Below, piece by piece: positions 7,750 to 18,300 of a stretch of 64,000 nucleotides of DNA. A program made the translations under genes and the position numbers. Source of the DNA: Haemophilus parainfluenzae (GTDB lineage Bacteria > Pseudomonadota > Gammaproteobacteria > Enterobacterales > Pasteurellaceae). Below the pieces are notes generated by a model, which ran no database searches, was not told where the DNA came from, and was given only the letters and a program-made list of their open reading frames with translations. The stretch lies in assembly GCF_900450995.1 (NCBI RefSeq), contig NZ_UGHY01000002.1, forward strand, positions 384,501-448,500, given 5' to 3'. The number at the start of each line of letters is the position of its first letter. Positions within the stretch are counted from its first letter, which is position 1.

Positions 7750-9654
7750 ATGTCGAATGTCGTCAGCCCTGAATTAATTAAAACTGTTGTCCTGCTTGCT
7801 ACCAGTGTCACTATCGTGCCGCTTTTTAAGCGCATTGGCTTAGGTAGCGTATTAGGTTATTTAGTAGCGGGTTGTTTAATTGGTCCTTCAGTGTTTGGAA
7901 TGATAGAAGATGCTGAATCAGTTCTCCATATGGCAGAACTGGGGGTGGTGATGTTCTTATTCATTATCGGTTTGGAGATGCACCCAGAACGTTTATGGGC
8001 GATGAGAAAAGCAATTTTCGGGCGAGGTTTTCTACAAGTCGGGCTATGTGGTGTTCTGCTTACCTTTGCGGGTATCTATATTTTAAATCTTCCTAAAGAG
8101 GTCGCATTTATTGCGGGTATGGGCTTTACCCTTTCTTCCACCGCTATTGTTATGCAAGTATTAGAAGAACGCGGGATTACGAATACACCAAAAGGCCAAC
8201 GCGTTATTTCTACCTTAATTTTTGAAGATTTATCCATTGTACCACTATTGGCTTCTATTGCCTTTTTAACGCCTGAAACCAAACATATTGAACATCACAC
8301 AAACTGGACATCTATTGCTATTGCACTCGGTGCCGTTGTCGGTTTAGTGGTTGCGGGTAAATGGTTAATGAATCCAATTTTCCGTTTGATTTCCAAAGCT
8401 CATATTCGTGAAATGATGACAGCAGCTGCTTTGCTTGTGGTATTAGGTGCGGCATTAGCCATGGAAGCGAGTGGCCTTTCAATGGCAATGGGCGCATTCG
8501 TTGCGGGGGTAATGCTTTCAGAATCCGCATTCCGCCACCAATTAGAAGCCGATATTGAACCATTCCGTGGTTTATTGCTCGGTCTCTTCTTTATGGGCGT
8601 GGGAATGTCGCTTGACCTCAGCTTAGTCTTCAATGATGCAGTTTGGTTGTTAGGTATCGTATGCCTTTACATCATCGGCAAAGCCTTAGCCGTTTATACC
8701 GTGGCACGTATTACGAAACTAGACCGCACTGAATCCGTTGGACGAATGACCATCATGGCACACGGTGGTGAATTTGCATTCGTACTCTTCTCTGCAGCGA
8801 CTACTGCAGGCGTGATGACAAAAGATCAAAATGCGACTTTTACCGCTGCGGTCATTATCTCGATGTTATTCTCCCCACTAATTGGTTTATTGATGCGTAA
8901 AATCAACCAACGCAAATCAGCGAATCAAGAGGAAAAAGTCGATACTAGCGATCTCGACCCAATTGTTGATTTAGAAGATAGCGTGCTCGTAATTGGTTTT
9001 GGTCGTTTCAGCCAAATCGTGTGTCAATCGCTTCTGGTTCGTGGCATTAACGTATCGGTGATTGACCGTAATATCGAAAACATCCGTGCAGCAGCCAAAT
9101 TTGGTTTTAAAGTCTATTACGGTGACGGTATTCGCCTTGATGTTTTACGTGCAGCGGGTATCGAAAAAGCTAAATGTGTTGTCATCGGGATTAACGATAC
9201 ACAACGTATTGAAAACATCGTTCAGAATTTGAAAGATGCTTATCCGAAACTCCCTATTTTGGCGCGAACTTATGACCGCAAAACAACCGTGAGTCTTATT
9301 AAGCAAGATGTAGACTTTATCGTGCGTGAAACCTTTGAATCTGCATTGACGCTCAGTCGTGCAACACTAATGCAATTAGGTATCAATAAAATTGAAGCTG
9401 ATGAGGTCATTGCAGAAGTTCGTTACTTAGATCAAGAACGATTGAATGAAGAAGTTTTACATGGTTTTTCTACAGACATCATCCGAAAATATTGGATGCC
9501 AAAACCTTTCATTAAACCACATTCTGATGCTGAAGCACTCAATGAAGAAACGGCTGAGATCTTAGAAAAAGAAGATGACACCAATGACGAAGCAGCAGTT
9601 GAAACCCTTCTTCATGATGATTCAGAAACAGAGAAACAAAAAGAAGTCGAATAA
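7750..9654 (+). CDS. kefC: Monovalent cation:proton antiporter (KefB/KefC type) with NAD-binding domain
   Basis: This CPA2-family protein probably exports K+ in exchange for H+ during electrophile stress, by analogy with KefC. The first ~380 residues are a Na/H-exchanger domain of about 12 helices. The N-terminus (RIGLGSVLGYLVAGCLIGPS) and LFIIGLEM motif resemble KefC closely. An RCK/TrkA-N domain begins with VLVIGFGRFSQIV at about residue 413. The C-terminal ~50 residues are acidic and low-complexity. Length is 634 residues, close to E. coli KefC (about 620). No kefF/kefG partner is adjacent, so the exact paralogue name is less sure than the family. Confidence 0.85.
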   Translation: MSNVVSPELIKTVVLLATSVTIVPLFKRIGLGSVLGYLVAGCLIGPSVFGMIEDAESVLHMAELGVVMFLFIIGLEMHPERLWAMRKAIFGRGFLQVGLCGVLLTFAGIYILNLPKEVAFIAGMGFTLSSTAIVMQVLEERGITNTPKGQRVISTLIFEDLSIVPLLASIAFLTPETKHIEHHTNWTSIAIALGAVVGLVVAGKWLMNPIFRLISKAHIREMMTAAALLVVLGAALAMEASGLSMAMGAFVAGVMLSESAFRHQLEADIEPFRGLLLGLFFMGVGMSLDLSLVFNDAVWLLGIVCLYIIGKALAVYTVARITKLDRTESVGRMTIMAHGGEFAFVLFSAATTAGVMTKDQNATFTAAVIISMLFSPLIGLLMRKINQRKSANQEEKVDTSDLDPIVDLEDSVLVIGFGRFSQIVCQSLLVRGINVSVIDRNIENIRAAAKFGFKVYYGDGIRLDVLRAAGIEKAKCVVIGINDTQRIENIVQNLKDAYPKLPILARTYDRKTTVSLIKQDVDFIVRETFESALTLSRATLMQLGINKIEADEVIAEVRYLDQERLNEEVLHGFSTDIIRKYWMPKPFIKPHSDAEALNEETAEILEKEDDTNDEAAVETLLHDDSETEKQKEVE

Positions 9655-9655
9655 T

Positions 9656-9690
9656 AAAAAAGCCCGATAAATCATTATCGGGCTTTTTTA
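9656..9690. terminator. Bidirectional terminator between kefC and rlmKL
   Basis: A 14-bp perfect stem (9657-9670 with 9675-9688, core AGCCCGATAA) has a 4-nt ATCA loop and runs of A before and T after. It therefore works on both strands and serves both convergent genes. Confidence 0.92.
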
Positions 9691-11826
9691 TTAGGCTTTC
9701 AGTGTTACAATCCAGCAATTATGGATTTGTTTATTACGCTCAAAATCAAGCGGTAAAGTTTTCGCTGAAATTTCGACCGCACTTAATCCCAATTCATCTA
9801 ACGCCTCAAAGTCCATTTTAAAACTACGTTTATTGTTCGAGAACACGACGGTGCCGTTATGGCGTAAAATACGTTTGAGATTACGCATCAATTTAATATG
9901 GTCACGTTGCACATCCCAACTATCTTCCATACGCTTAGAATTCGAGAATGTTGGCGGATCCACGAAAATCAAATCAAACTGTCGATCACATTTCTCTAAC
10001 CACTGCAAACAATCTGCTTGTATGAGCTTGTGCTGTTTGCCTTCGATATCATTTAAAATCAGGTTTTGCTCTGCCCAGTTTAAATAGGTGTTCGACATAT
10101 CCACGGTCGTCGTCGATTTTGCCCCACCTAATGCCGCATGCACTGTTGCGGAACCGGTATAAGCAAAAAGATTAAGGAAGTCTTTACCTTTTGCCATTTC
10201 ACCAAGCATTTTACGGGTTAAACGATGATCTAAGAATAATCCTGTATCCAAGTAATCCGTTAGATTCACCCAAAGCTGTGCGCCGTATTCATTCACATAG
10301 AAATATTCGCCTTTATTGGCCAATTTTTCATATTGATTCGTGCCTTTTTGTTTTTGACGGACTTTCAAAATCAGTTTATTGGTTTCAATACCGGTGACTT
10401 GTAAAGTTGCAGTCACGGCATCCAATAAACGTTGACGCGCTTTGTTTTCATCAATATTTTTGGGTGCGGCATACTCTTGCACCACAATATGATCACCATA
10501 ACGATCCACCGCTACGTTATATTCCGGTAAATCGGCATCATATAAACGATACGCATCAAGGCCTTGCTGCTTCGCCCATTTTTCAATTTTCTTGATATTT
10601 TTCTGCAAACGATTCGCAAAATCCACCGCTACCGTTGAAGTGCGGTCAAATTCAAGTGGATTTTCATCCGCACTTTCTTTACGTTCTGAAATTTGATAAT
10701 TCTTCTGAACACAATCTAACGGGCCATTTTTCGCTTTAAATTGACGATATGAACGCATACGCAAGCAATCAAGCAACGTAGATTCACTACTGAAAATCGA
10801 TGCATTCCAACCACCAAATTCATTTTTAAGACGTTGTCCAAAGACTGAATATAGTGCAATCAACGCTGGAGTTGTGCCTAAACGCTCACCGTAAGGCGGG
10901 TTACAAATCACTGTTCCCACTTCATCTGGACTTGGATTTTTTAATGCAGCGACATCACCTTGTTTCCAATGAATTAAGTGTGCTACGCCTGCATTTTGTG
11001 CGTTCTTTTGCGCTTTTTTCAGTACGCGATGATCGAGATCGAAGCCATAAAAATGCGGTTTTAGATTTTGATTAAAATAAGTTTCAGCTTGCTGTACCGC
11101 TTCTGCTTTCACCTTATCCCAAGCATCTTGATTATGCCCTTTCCAGCAATCAAAGCCCCAATGTAAACGATGTAATTGCGGTGCAATTTGTGCTTCCATT
11201 TGTGCAGCTTCGATTAACAAAGTACCCGAACCGCACATTGGATCCACTAATGGTGTCCCTTTTTTCCAACCTGAACGAAGCACTATCGCAGCGGCTAAGG
11301 TTTCACGTAAAGGCGCTTGCCCTGTATCTTCACGATAGCCACGTAAATGCAATGCTTCGCCACTTAAATCGAGTGAAACGACGAGTTCTTCTTTATTTAA
11401 ATAAACATGAATTCGCACATCTGGATAGTCTTTATCCACATTTGGACGCGCTTTCCCTTGGCGTTCAAAATAATCCACAATGGCATCTTTCACTCGCATC
11501 GCACCAAATTGAGTGTGACGAATTTCTTGGTTTGTCCCGTTGAAATCAACAAAAAATGTGGCTTTCTCATCAAAATAACTTAACCAATCCTGCCCTGTCA
11601 CAATTGAATACAAATCTAAATCACTATATACCTTGCCATTTACAATCGGTAACAAAATACGCGAAGCCAAACGTGACCATAATAAGCTGCGATAAAGTGT
11701 TTCATCATCAGCCTGAAAATGTACGCCGCCTTGTGCGATTTTACATTCTGTTGCACCAAGCTCTGTCAGTTCGACTTTTAAGAGTTCTTCAAAACCACGG
11801 GCAGTTGTGGCAAATAGTTGTTTCAT
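9691..11826 (-). CDS. rlmKL: Bifunctional 23S rRNA methyltransferase RlmKL (m2G2445 / m7G2069)
   Basis: This fused enzyme methylates G2445 (N2) and G2069 (N7) of 23S rRNA. The 711-residue length is that of the fusion. Order: N-terminal ferredoxin-like/THUMP domain ([17 protein letters not shown]), the RlmL methyltransferase with [14 protein letters not shown] and catalytic NPPYGERLG, then the RlmK methyltransferase with [19 protein letters not shown] and the [11 protein letters not shown] motif. Both halves look intact. It is a single-gene unit on the minus strand, and its end shares a terminator with kefC. Confidence 0.96.
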   Translation of the reverse strand: MKQLFATTARGFEELLKVELTELGATECKIAQGGVHFQADDETLYRSLLWSRLASRILLPIVNGKVYSDLDLYSIVTGQDWLSYFDEKATFFVDFNGTNQEIRHTQFGAMRVKDAIVDYFERQGKARPNVDKDYPDVRIHVYLNKEELVVSLDLSGEALHLRGYREDTGQAPLRETLAAAIVLRSGWKKGTPLVDPMCGSGTLLIEAAQMEAQIAPQLHRLHWGFDCWKGHNQDAWDKVKAEAVQQAETYFNQNLKPHFYGFDLDHRVLKKAQKNAQNAGVAHLIHWKQGDVAALKNPSPDEVGTVICNPPYGERLGTTPALIALYSVFGQRLKNEFGGWNASIFSSESTLLDCLRMRSYRQFKAKNGPLDCVQKNYQISERKESADENPLEFDRTSTVAVDFANRLQKNIKKIEKWAKQQGLDAYRLYDADLPEYNVAVDRYGDHIVVQEYAAPKNIDENKARQRLLDAVTATLQVTGIETNKLILKVRQKQKGTNQYEKLANKGEYFYVNEYGAQLWVNLTDYLDTGLFLDHRLTRKMLGEMAKGKDFLNLFAYTGSATVHAALGGAKSTTTVDMSNTYLNWAEQNLILNDIEGKQHKLIQADCLQWLEKCDRQFDLIFVDPPTFSNSKRMEDSWDVQRDHIKLMRNLKRILRHNGTVVFSNNKRSFKMDFEALDELGLSAVEISAKTLPLDFERNKQIHNCWIVTLKA

Positions 11827-11904
11827 GTGTTTTCTCGATAGGGAAAAATTGGGCGGATTATAGCACGAAAGTGCGGTTAAATTTGGGGATATTTCAAGAA
11901 TATT

Positions 11905-11927
11905 CCCCCTCTTTTATAAAGAGGGGG
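11905..11927. terminator. G/C-rich hairpin between rlmKL and znuA
   Basis: CCCCCTCTTT (11905-11914) and AAAGAGGGGG (11918-11927) form a perfect 10-bp stem with a 3-nt loop, 20 nt past the znuA stop on the minus strand. There is no T-run on the minus side. The wider phrase, with GGGGGGTAAGAGGGAGATTTTT after it, looks like a dispersed intergenic palindrome. A znuA terminator role is plausible. Confidence 0.55.
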
Positions 11928-11946
11928 GTAAGAGGGAGATTTTTGA

Positions 11947-12969
11947 TTATTTACTTAAACATTGAGCATAGCTATCAGCGGTGGCTTGAAGGAAATTCGC
12001 ATAAGAATTTGGACCAAGCTGTACGTTATCGCCAATAGGATCTAAACGACCAACATTAACTTTTGTACTTTGCGCAAGAGTATCAATCACTTTTGGTGTG
12101 AATTGAGGCTCCGCAAAAAGACAATTTACGCGATGTTCTTCAATTTCTTCTTTAATGTGAGCAATGGTTTTTGCACCAGGTGCCACTAATGGATTAATGG
12201 TGAAATAACCGGTTTGATTTAAACCATAAGCCTCATTGAAATAGCTATAAGCATCATGGAATACAAAGAAGCCTTTATCTTTAAGTGGGGCTAATTGCGC
12301 TTTGATCTTATCGTTTTGCTCGGTCAGAGTACGGTTAAAATCGGCTAAGTTTTTCGCGATGAGCTCTTTTTTATCCGGATATTGTTCTGTTAATTTATCC
12401 GCCACTTTCTGTGCCACAATTTGACTAATGGCTGGAGAATACCATAAGTGCCAGTTCACACTTAACCCATTTTCATCTACATCGTGGTGGTGATCGTGAT
12501 GCTCATGAGCATGTTCGTGTTTATGATCGTGTCCATGCTCATGTTTATGGTCGTGCCCATGTTCATGTTTATGATCATGGCTGTGGCCATGCTCGTGTTC
12601 ATCCCCCTCATGATAATGCTCATGATGAACTTTACTTAAAAGCGGTTTAATTTCTGGAATCTCAGAAATATTGATGACTTTTTTGCTATCAATTTGGCTA
12701 ATTGGTTTTGCTAAAAAAGCATCAATATCTTCACCAACCCAAAGCACTAAATCCGCCGATTTCACTTTTTGCACATCTGAAAGTTTTAAGCTGTAATCAT
12801 GAGGAGAAGCACCAGCAGGCACTAAAATTTGCGTATCCGTTACACCATTAGCAATAGACGATGTAATAAAACCGAGGGGTTTTACGGATGCCAATACATC
12901 TGCATTTGCCATCATTGGAAGCGTTAAAAGTGCGGTAGAAATTGCACTCATTTTTAATACTTGTTTCAT
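11947..12969 (-). CDS. znuA: Zinc ABC transporter substrate-binding protein ZnuA
   Basis: ZnuA captures zinc in the periplasm for the ZnuBC importer. I place the start at the ATG at 12969 (MKQVLKMS), preceded by AAGGAAA; the upstream TTG start lacks support. A signal peptide ends at about NADV (MMANA). The body is a cluster A-I binding protein with an extended His-rich loop at about residues 115-160, built from tandem HGHDHKHE units plus HEHHDHHHD, then metal ligands in the NWHLWYSP and HDAYSYF regions. The final SYAQCLSK includes the Cys seen in ZnuA. znuB and znuC are not in the window. An operator-like palindrome lies 20-36 nt upstream. Confidence 0.95.
   Translation of the reverse strand: MKQVLKMSAISTALLTLPMMANADVLASVKPLGFITSSIANGVTDTQILVPAGASPHDYSLKLSDVQKVKSADLVLWVGEDIDAFLAKPISQIDSKKVINISEIPEIKPLLSKVHHEHYHEGDEHEHGHSHDHKHEHGHDHKHEHGHDHKHEHAHEHHDHHHDVDENGLSVNWHLWYSPAISQIVAQKVADKLTEQYPDKKELIAKNLADFNRTLTEQNDKIKAQLAPLKDKGFFVFHDAYSYFNEAYGLNQTGYFTINPLVAPGAKTIAHIKEEIEEHRVNCLFAEPQFTPKVIDTLAQSTKVNVGRLDPIGDNVQLGPNSYANFLQATADSYAQCLSK
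12480..12612 (-). repeat. Degenerate in-frame tandem repeat coding the ZnuA His-rich loop
   Basis: Imperfect 24-bp units encoding H-G-H-D-H-K-H-E occur about three times in a row, followed by related CAT/GAT-rich units. The copies differ at synonymous sites, so they are old or under selection rather than freshly duplicated. Loop length probably varies between strains. Confidence 0.75.
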
Positions 12970-12988
12970 TTTTGTTTCCTTACTTTTA

Positions 12989-13005
12989 TTGGGAATTATT
13001 CTCAA
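12989..13005. promoter_or_regulatory. Fur-family-like palindrome upstream of znuA
   Basis: On the minus strand this reads TTGAGAATAATTCCCAA, a 17-bp inverted repeat with one mismatch between arms. The same sequence with perfect symmetry occurs upstream of nrdD (57663-57679). It fits the 7-1-7 pattern of Fur-family sites (TGATAATnATTATCA-like). It lies 20 nt upstream of the znuA ATG, a good operator position. Which regulator binds it is inference. Confidence 0.5.
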
Positions 13006-13040
13006 AGCCAACATAGACTACGCCTTTTTGATAAAATTGC

Positions 13041-13048
13041 AACATTTC
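13041..13048 (-). promoter_or_regulatory. Possible Zur half-site upstream of znuA
   Basis: GAAATGTT on the minus strand matches the left half of the enterobacterial Zur box (GAAATGTTATA-type). The other half is not conserved. It is a weak match, listed because of its position in a zinc-uptake promoter. Confidence 0.2.
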
Positions 13049-13101
13049 AAATTAAAAAAATGAAGTGATATTTCTTCATCTTATTGAATACTTTTATTCA
13101 T

Positions 13102-13130
13102 AAAGAAAAAGCAACGTTTTCACGTTGCTT
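13102..13130 (-). terminator. Terminator after tcdA
   Basis: AAGCAACGT (13109-13117) and ACGTTGCTT (13122-13130) form a 9-bp stem with a 4-nt loop. On the minus strand it is followed by TTTTTCTTT, 8 nt past the tcdA stop, and separates the mltA-tcdA unit from znuA. Confidence 0.85.
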
Positions 13131-13137
13131 CATTTCT

Positions 13138-13899
13138 TTATTTTAATAACTTGTCTATTACCCTAGAAACGGCAAAAAATCCAAAAGTTGCAGTTATCAT
13201 GGTTGCTGCACCAAAGCCATTTGCACAATTCATGGTGGCTGATACTTCACAGCCATCACCCATTTTAGGGAAAATCAGAGGCTGACTAGAAAACACCGCA
13301 TCAACTGCGAACTTACGTTGTGGATTTTGGGTAAAATTAAAATCCTTACGTAAAACTGACCGCACTTTTGCCAATAATGGATCTTGGATCGTTTTGCTTA
13401 AATCGGCTATTTGGATTTTGGATGGATCTGTCTGACCACCTGCGCCCCCAATAGTAATAATCTTGATTTTATTACGTTTGCAATAGGCAATCATCGCCGC
13501 TTTAGTTTTTACATTATCAATGGCATCAATGACATAATCATAGCCACGATTTAAGTATTCGGCTTGATTATCCGGTGAGATAAAATCATCGATAATATTC
13601 ACCACACATTCTGGATTAATCAACTTAACGCGCTCTGCCATCACTTCCGTTTTAAGCTTACCAATATTGCCGCTTAATGCAGGAAGCTGACGATTAATAT
13701 TAGTGACACAAATATCATCCATATCAATCATGCTAATCTGCCCTACGCCACTTCGCGCAAGCGCTTCCACCACCCACGAACCTACGCCGCCAATACCAAT
13801 GACGCACACATGAGCCTGACGCAAACGCGCCAAGCCTTCTGGTGTATAAAGGCGACCAATGCCGCCAAAACGTTGTTCGTAGTTATCGACACGAGCCAT
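13138..13899 (-). CDS. tcdA: tRNA threonylcarbamoyladenosine dehydratase TcdA (CsdL/YgdL)
   Basis: TcdA is an E1-like enzyme that uses ATP to cyclise t6A37 to ct6A in ANN-decoding tRNAs. I place the start at 13899 (MARVDNYEQRF), whose ATG overlaps the mltA stop by one base (TAATG), rather than the ATG 15 nt upstream. The nucleotide-binding motif GIGGVGS is at about residues 35-41, followed by the DDICVTNINRQ motif, typical of ThiF/MoeB folds. The predicted length of 253 residues is normal. It is co-translated with mltA. Confidence 0.94.
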   Translation of the reverse strand: MARVDNYEQRFGGIGRLYTPEGLARLRQAHVCVIGIGGVGSWVVEALARSGVGQISMIDMDDICVTNINRQLPALSGNIGKLKTEVMAERVKLINPECVVNIIDDFISPDNQAEYLNRGYDYVIDAIDNVKTKAAMIAYCKRNKIKIITIGGAGGQTDPSKIQIADLSKTIQDPLLAKVRSVLRKDFNFTQNPQRKFAVDAVFSSQPLIFPKMGDGCEVSATMNCANGFGAATMITATFGFFAVSRVIDKLLK

Positions 13900-15026
13900 T
13901 ATTGTAGTACCCAAACACGTCCATAGTGTTTTGATAAACCAGCAATGTGACCTGCTTGATCGCCAATACCACGGTATAAGTCAAAGTGGTGACCATTTAC
14001 CGCGCCGCCCACATCAAGCGCCACCATTAAGTGTAATTTGTGTGTGCCCATCCAGTTACCATTGTTATCAATATCTGGCACTTCAACCAATAATACGGTA
14101 CCAGAAGGAATGACATTGCGATCAGAAGCAACAGCAGCCATAGGCACTAAAGGTACACCAGCTGAACCTTTTACTTTACCTGTTGGATCGTTTTTAAAGA
14201 AAACATAAGATGGATTACGTTCTAATAATTCCTGTACACGAGATGGGTTTGCTTTACCCCATTCACGAATCGCTTGAATAGACATTTTTTCTTTTGGAAT
14301 TTCACCATCTTCTACTAACAAACGGCCAACCGCTTGATACTTATAACCATTTTGTCCTGCATAGGCTAAATAATTTAAATTTCCATCGCCGTAATCAACA
14401 TAACCACTACCCTGTACACCAAGTAAGAAGTTATCCATCATTGAATCACTATAAGCAAGCTCTAAGCCTTTTCCTGCCAATGCACCATTATAAATTTCCG
14501 CACGGCTATAACGTTTATAACTTGGCATCGCATAAATTGGGTATTGGTATTTGCCTTGTGCCATACGGCGAGCATGAATAACCGGCGAATAATAACCCGT
14601 CATCAAGACATTTTGGTAACCATCAAAACCTTTCATAATTTGAGGATTAATGCCATATTGTGCTAATTCATTCACATTGGCTCCTGCAAGTACCCAGTTA
14701 GTGATTTTGCCATAATTAGCAGCAAAGCGATTAGTAATTGAGTTTGAATAGCCGCGTACGTTAGAAAGCTGCGTTAAAAAATCACCTTGGTTTACAACCG
14801 CACTTCTGTTATCCACAGAAGCCACTGGGCTTAAAATAGCTTGTTGATAATTACGTCCGCTATACTTTGCCCCAAATTTTTGTGGATCATCACCTGTCGC
14901 GGTACGCGGTACGCTTGAATTATTTTTTGAAGAGACTTTACTTGGTGCTGAACCACATGACGCAAGCACCGAAACTGCCGCCATTACAGAGAGCATTTTT
15001 ACAGCGAGATTTTGACGAAATTTCAT
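13899..15026 (-). CDS. mltA: Membrane-bound lytic murein transglycosylase A
   Basis: MltA cleaves peptidoglycan glycan strands from the inner face of the outer membrane. The 375-residue protein has a lipoprotein signal with lipobox LASC (Cys24), the MltA core (LLVEDGEIPKEKMSIQAIREW) and the C-terminal 3D domain with catalytic aspartate in LMVALDVGGAVNGHHFDLYRG. Its stop overlaps the tcdA start. The 190-nt region upstream, up to the initiator tRNA, is AT-rich; I see no clear operator in it. Confidence 0.95.
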   Translation of the reverse strand: MKFRQNLAVKMLSVMAAVSVLASCGSAPSKVSSKNNSSVPRTATGDDPQKFGAKYSGRNYQQAILSPVASVDNRSAVVNQGDFLTQLSNVRGYSNSITNRFAANYGKITNWVLAGANVNELAQYGINPQIMKGFDGYQNVLMTGYYSPVIHARRMAQGKYQYPIYAMPSYKRYSRAEIYNGALAGKGLELAYSDSMMDNFLLGVQGSGYVDYGDGNLNYLAYAGQNGYKYQAVGRLLVEDGEIPKEKMSIQAIREWGKANPSRVQELLERNPSYVFFKNDPTGKVKGSAGVPLVPMAAVASDRNVIPSGTVLLVEVPDIDNNGNWMGTHKLHLMVALDVGGAVNGHHFDLYRGIGDQAGHIAGLSKHYGRVWVLQ

Positions 15027-15176
15027 TCTTATTTTCCTAAATTAAACTAACTAATACAAAGTTGCATACGCTATCAAAAATTCCCTTTTAGAACTAGCAC
15101 TATTTCATAAAATGGTTAATTAATATTCATTTTGTTTATTTTCTTAACAAATAGAAAGTTAAATTCAGTTTAAATC

Positions 15177-15204
15177 TTGCAATAATTTTTGAAACGAGTA
15201 TATT
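15177..15204 (+). promoter_or_regulatory. Promoter of the initiator tRNA gene
   Basis: TTGCAA (15177-15182), a 16-nt spacer and TATATT (15199-15204) form a sigma-70 promoter whose start would fall about 7-8 nt before the tRNA. The short distance is typical of stable-RNA genes. Confidence 0.65.
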
Positions 15205-15217
15205 ACGCACTCTCAGA

Positions 15218-15294
15218 CGCGGGGTGGAGCAGCTTGGTAGCTCGTCGGGCTCATAACCCGAAGGCCGTCGGTTCAAATCCGGCCCCCGCAACCA
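15218..15294 (+). tRNA. tRNA-fMet (CAT), initiator
   Basis: A 77-nt cloverleaf with encoded CCA and anticodon CAT. Initiator hallmarks are visible: an unpaired C1-A72 at the end of the acceptor stem and three G-C pairs (GGG/CCC) next to the anticodon loop. It is nearly identical to E. coli metZ-type initiator tRNA as I recall it. Confidence 0.97.
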
Positions 15295-15301
15295 AATTAC
15301 A

Positions 15302-15327
15302 AAGCACCGAAATTTCGGTGCTTTTTT
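15302..15327 (+). terminator. Terminator after tRNA-fMet
   Basis: AAGCACCGAAA (15302-15312) and TTTCGGTGCTT (15313-15323) form a perfect inverted repeat followed by more Ts. It ends the tRNA transcript. Confidence 0.9.
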
Positions 15328-15352
15328 GTATTCAAAGTGACTGTTTTCTATT

Positions 15353-18300
15353 CTAGAATGTTGCCGTCACCCCAAATTTAATCGTTCTCCTCGGCGCAGG
15401 CATGGAGGAACGTGTCATTGGATCAAGATAATAACGATCAGTTAAGTTTGTCGCAGACAATGACAGTGCAAGATTCTCATTTACTTTGTAATTCATATAC
15501 GCATCAACCAAGAACACAGGTTGCCAACGTGGGTTGTCATTGCTATTGGCAAACTAGCCTGCATCACGTAAAGATTTGTTACGAGTTTCTTTCACATTAG
15601 TGTGATATACCATACGAGTGCCGACTTCTAATCGCTCATCTAAGAAACGTACACCAAGATTTGAGGTAATGCTGTATTTCGGCAAAATGGCATTTTTTAA
15701 GTAGCCGTTTTCATTACCACCATTAACACATTCAGGATAGGCTTCAAATGTATGTATATCACCTATACGACCAACATCTCGAATTGCTGAACTTTTATCG
15801 CAGAATTTATTTTTGATGTTGTAGCTAATACCGATATCACCGAAGATGCGACCTTGATTATAACGAGCGGATAATTCTATACCTTCTAAAATCCGTTTAT
15901 CAAACTGCTTCATCTCATAATTAATATCACGGTCAAAAATATTTTTCGTGGTATTTTTGTACCAATTTAGGCGAATATCCGCACGGCGTAAACTTGGGAA
16001 GAAACCACGTAAATCATGCACATAGCCCACTTCAATATTTTTGCTGTGTTCCGGTTTGCGTTTATAAAGTGGCGTGAGAATATCAATGGAATAGCCAATG
16101 GTATCTTCAAAAATACTTGGCATACGTTTGGTTTCATCATAGCGCACATAAATTCTGGCGTTATCACTTAAAAATGCGGTAGCACTAAAGGAAGGTGCCC
16201 AAGCGTGATCTTTACGCTCTGCCTTTTTCATTTTTTCCCCACTGTTCTTTGGTTATTGGTGTTTTTTCTGGCGAACCGGAAAAATCAGCACCAATGTCAT
16301 ATAAATAATCTTCTTTCCCGGTTCATGGATGGATTACTTTTTTTTCTAACATTTCTTTTGTAATACGTCCATCCGTAAGCGGAAAATGCTCAACAGAAAA
16401 ATTACCATATTCATCCCGTTCCCAATAAATGGTCTGCGTTGCTGATTCATCCCATTGACCATTATTACCACTGAGCATTGACCAACTATCATATTCCTCA
16501 TCTGTGGTTGGAGTCCAGCCATGTGAAACAACATACTCATCACGATCATCAAGCCATTTTTGTAATTCTGGTGAATCATCAGCAGGTATTGGATGTAATT
16601 TTTCAAATTCTGCCTCAAGTGAAGCTCTTAAATAATTTTTTCTTTCAAAATTTATATAGTCTTGTGTTATTTCAGGGGCGACTTGTTTCAATTTTCTTAC
16701 TGTAAATGGAATTCGTGATTCGGTTAATACCTCTTCCTGTTTTAAGTTTGCAATTTTTTCCTGCAAACCGCGATCTTTAGATTTGTAATGGGTATATTTC
16801 ATCCCGGCAGTCAGTAATAACCAATCAGTTGGTGAATATTCAAATTTGAAGCCTGCATTAAATTCATTTCGGTTGCCTTTTCTATTTCCTGAACGAGCAG
16901 AGTTTGATACTCGGCAAATACCATGCAAATCGCCTTCCATACAGGTAAATTGTTCCCCTTCTGTTTTAGCATCAGTCTCGTATTGATTAAATGCAGTAAG
17001 TTGATATTTATCCCAAAGCTCATAAACATTGGTACTGTCTAAAGTTTCACGACGATAATTTGTCATGATGCTGAAGCGAAGTTTTGGACTTAGTTCCGTG
17101 ACATTGCTAAAGGTTATTCCCATATGATTATCACGGGCAAATTGCACTTGCGCGGGTTGAGTATTAAAAATCCCATCAATATTTTTAAATTTAGGGTTTT
17201 TCATATATTCCTTTATTTTGCTATTAAAAATTTCGTAAAAACGATCTTTTATACGTTTATATTCAACGGGATCTTTCACTTGATCTAATTCATAGGCTTT
17301 ATCACCAAACTCATTTGCGAGATCAATTTGAGATAAAGTACCAATCATTTGAGTATTATAATCACTAAAAAGTACATCGCCCGGTGAGCCGCCTGATGTA
17401 TTAGTTGCCGTATCATTTTTTACTGCCCAGATACCTATTTTTAAATCAAGCCATTTGTTATCGGGAGGATTATAGGAAAACTCAACATTACCTGTTTTTT
17501 GTTTTACATCTGCTAGTGGCCATTGTGTGACGGTATTACGCGCAGCATAGTTATAGCCAAGTCGGGAAGGCATTATGTCACCATAATTTATTTGCGTGTC
17601 TCGGAAGTTCGCAGAAAGTGAAGCATATTTATTAAAGTGGAGTTTCCCCTTTAATAACCAAGATCGGCTTTCATAAGATGTATTTGGTACTTCTTCACCC
17701 GGTTTATAAATTCGAGCAATGAGTGGAATATAAGGGTCATCGGAGTTTTTATCTAAATCAAGCGGGCCGGTTGTTCCTTCACCGTATTTTTTCCCTCCCC
17801 GTTTACCGGCAAAATAATTTCCTTTGTTACGATAAGCATACGCCCCTAAGACTTCATAACCATCATCTTTTGCGGCTAACGCCAAACGTATGGCATTATC
17901 GCGTAAAGGTTTGTTTCTGCCTTTTTTTCTTGGGCTAATCCGATCATCATCTTTCAAATATAACGCCCATTCAGCTAATTCAGCACGCCCATCTGGTGAA
18001 ACAAGTCGATAATCCTGACCAATAGGTACACCTTCATAAGAATGAGCCTTAATGGAATTGTTGGCAGTCTCCGTTTTAAGTTCAATACCCCATTTTTGGC
18101 CCGGTTTAATAATATCGTCAGGATTTAAAGTGGTCATACGAATCGTGCCTGCCGCACCGGAACGTAAAGAACGGTCTAAATTGGGGCCTTTTTCCACATT
18201 CACTTCACTCACTAAAAATGGATCAAGATAGTTACGATTGCTTACTCCAGAATAACCACGCCAAATGGTAATCGCCTGTTCAGTATCATCAACTAACACG

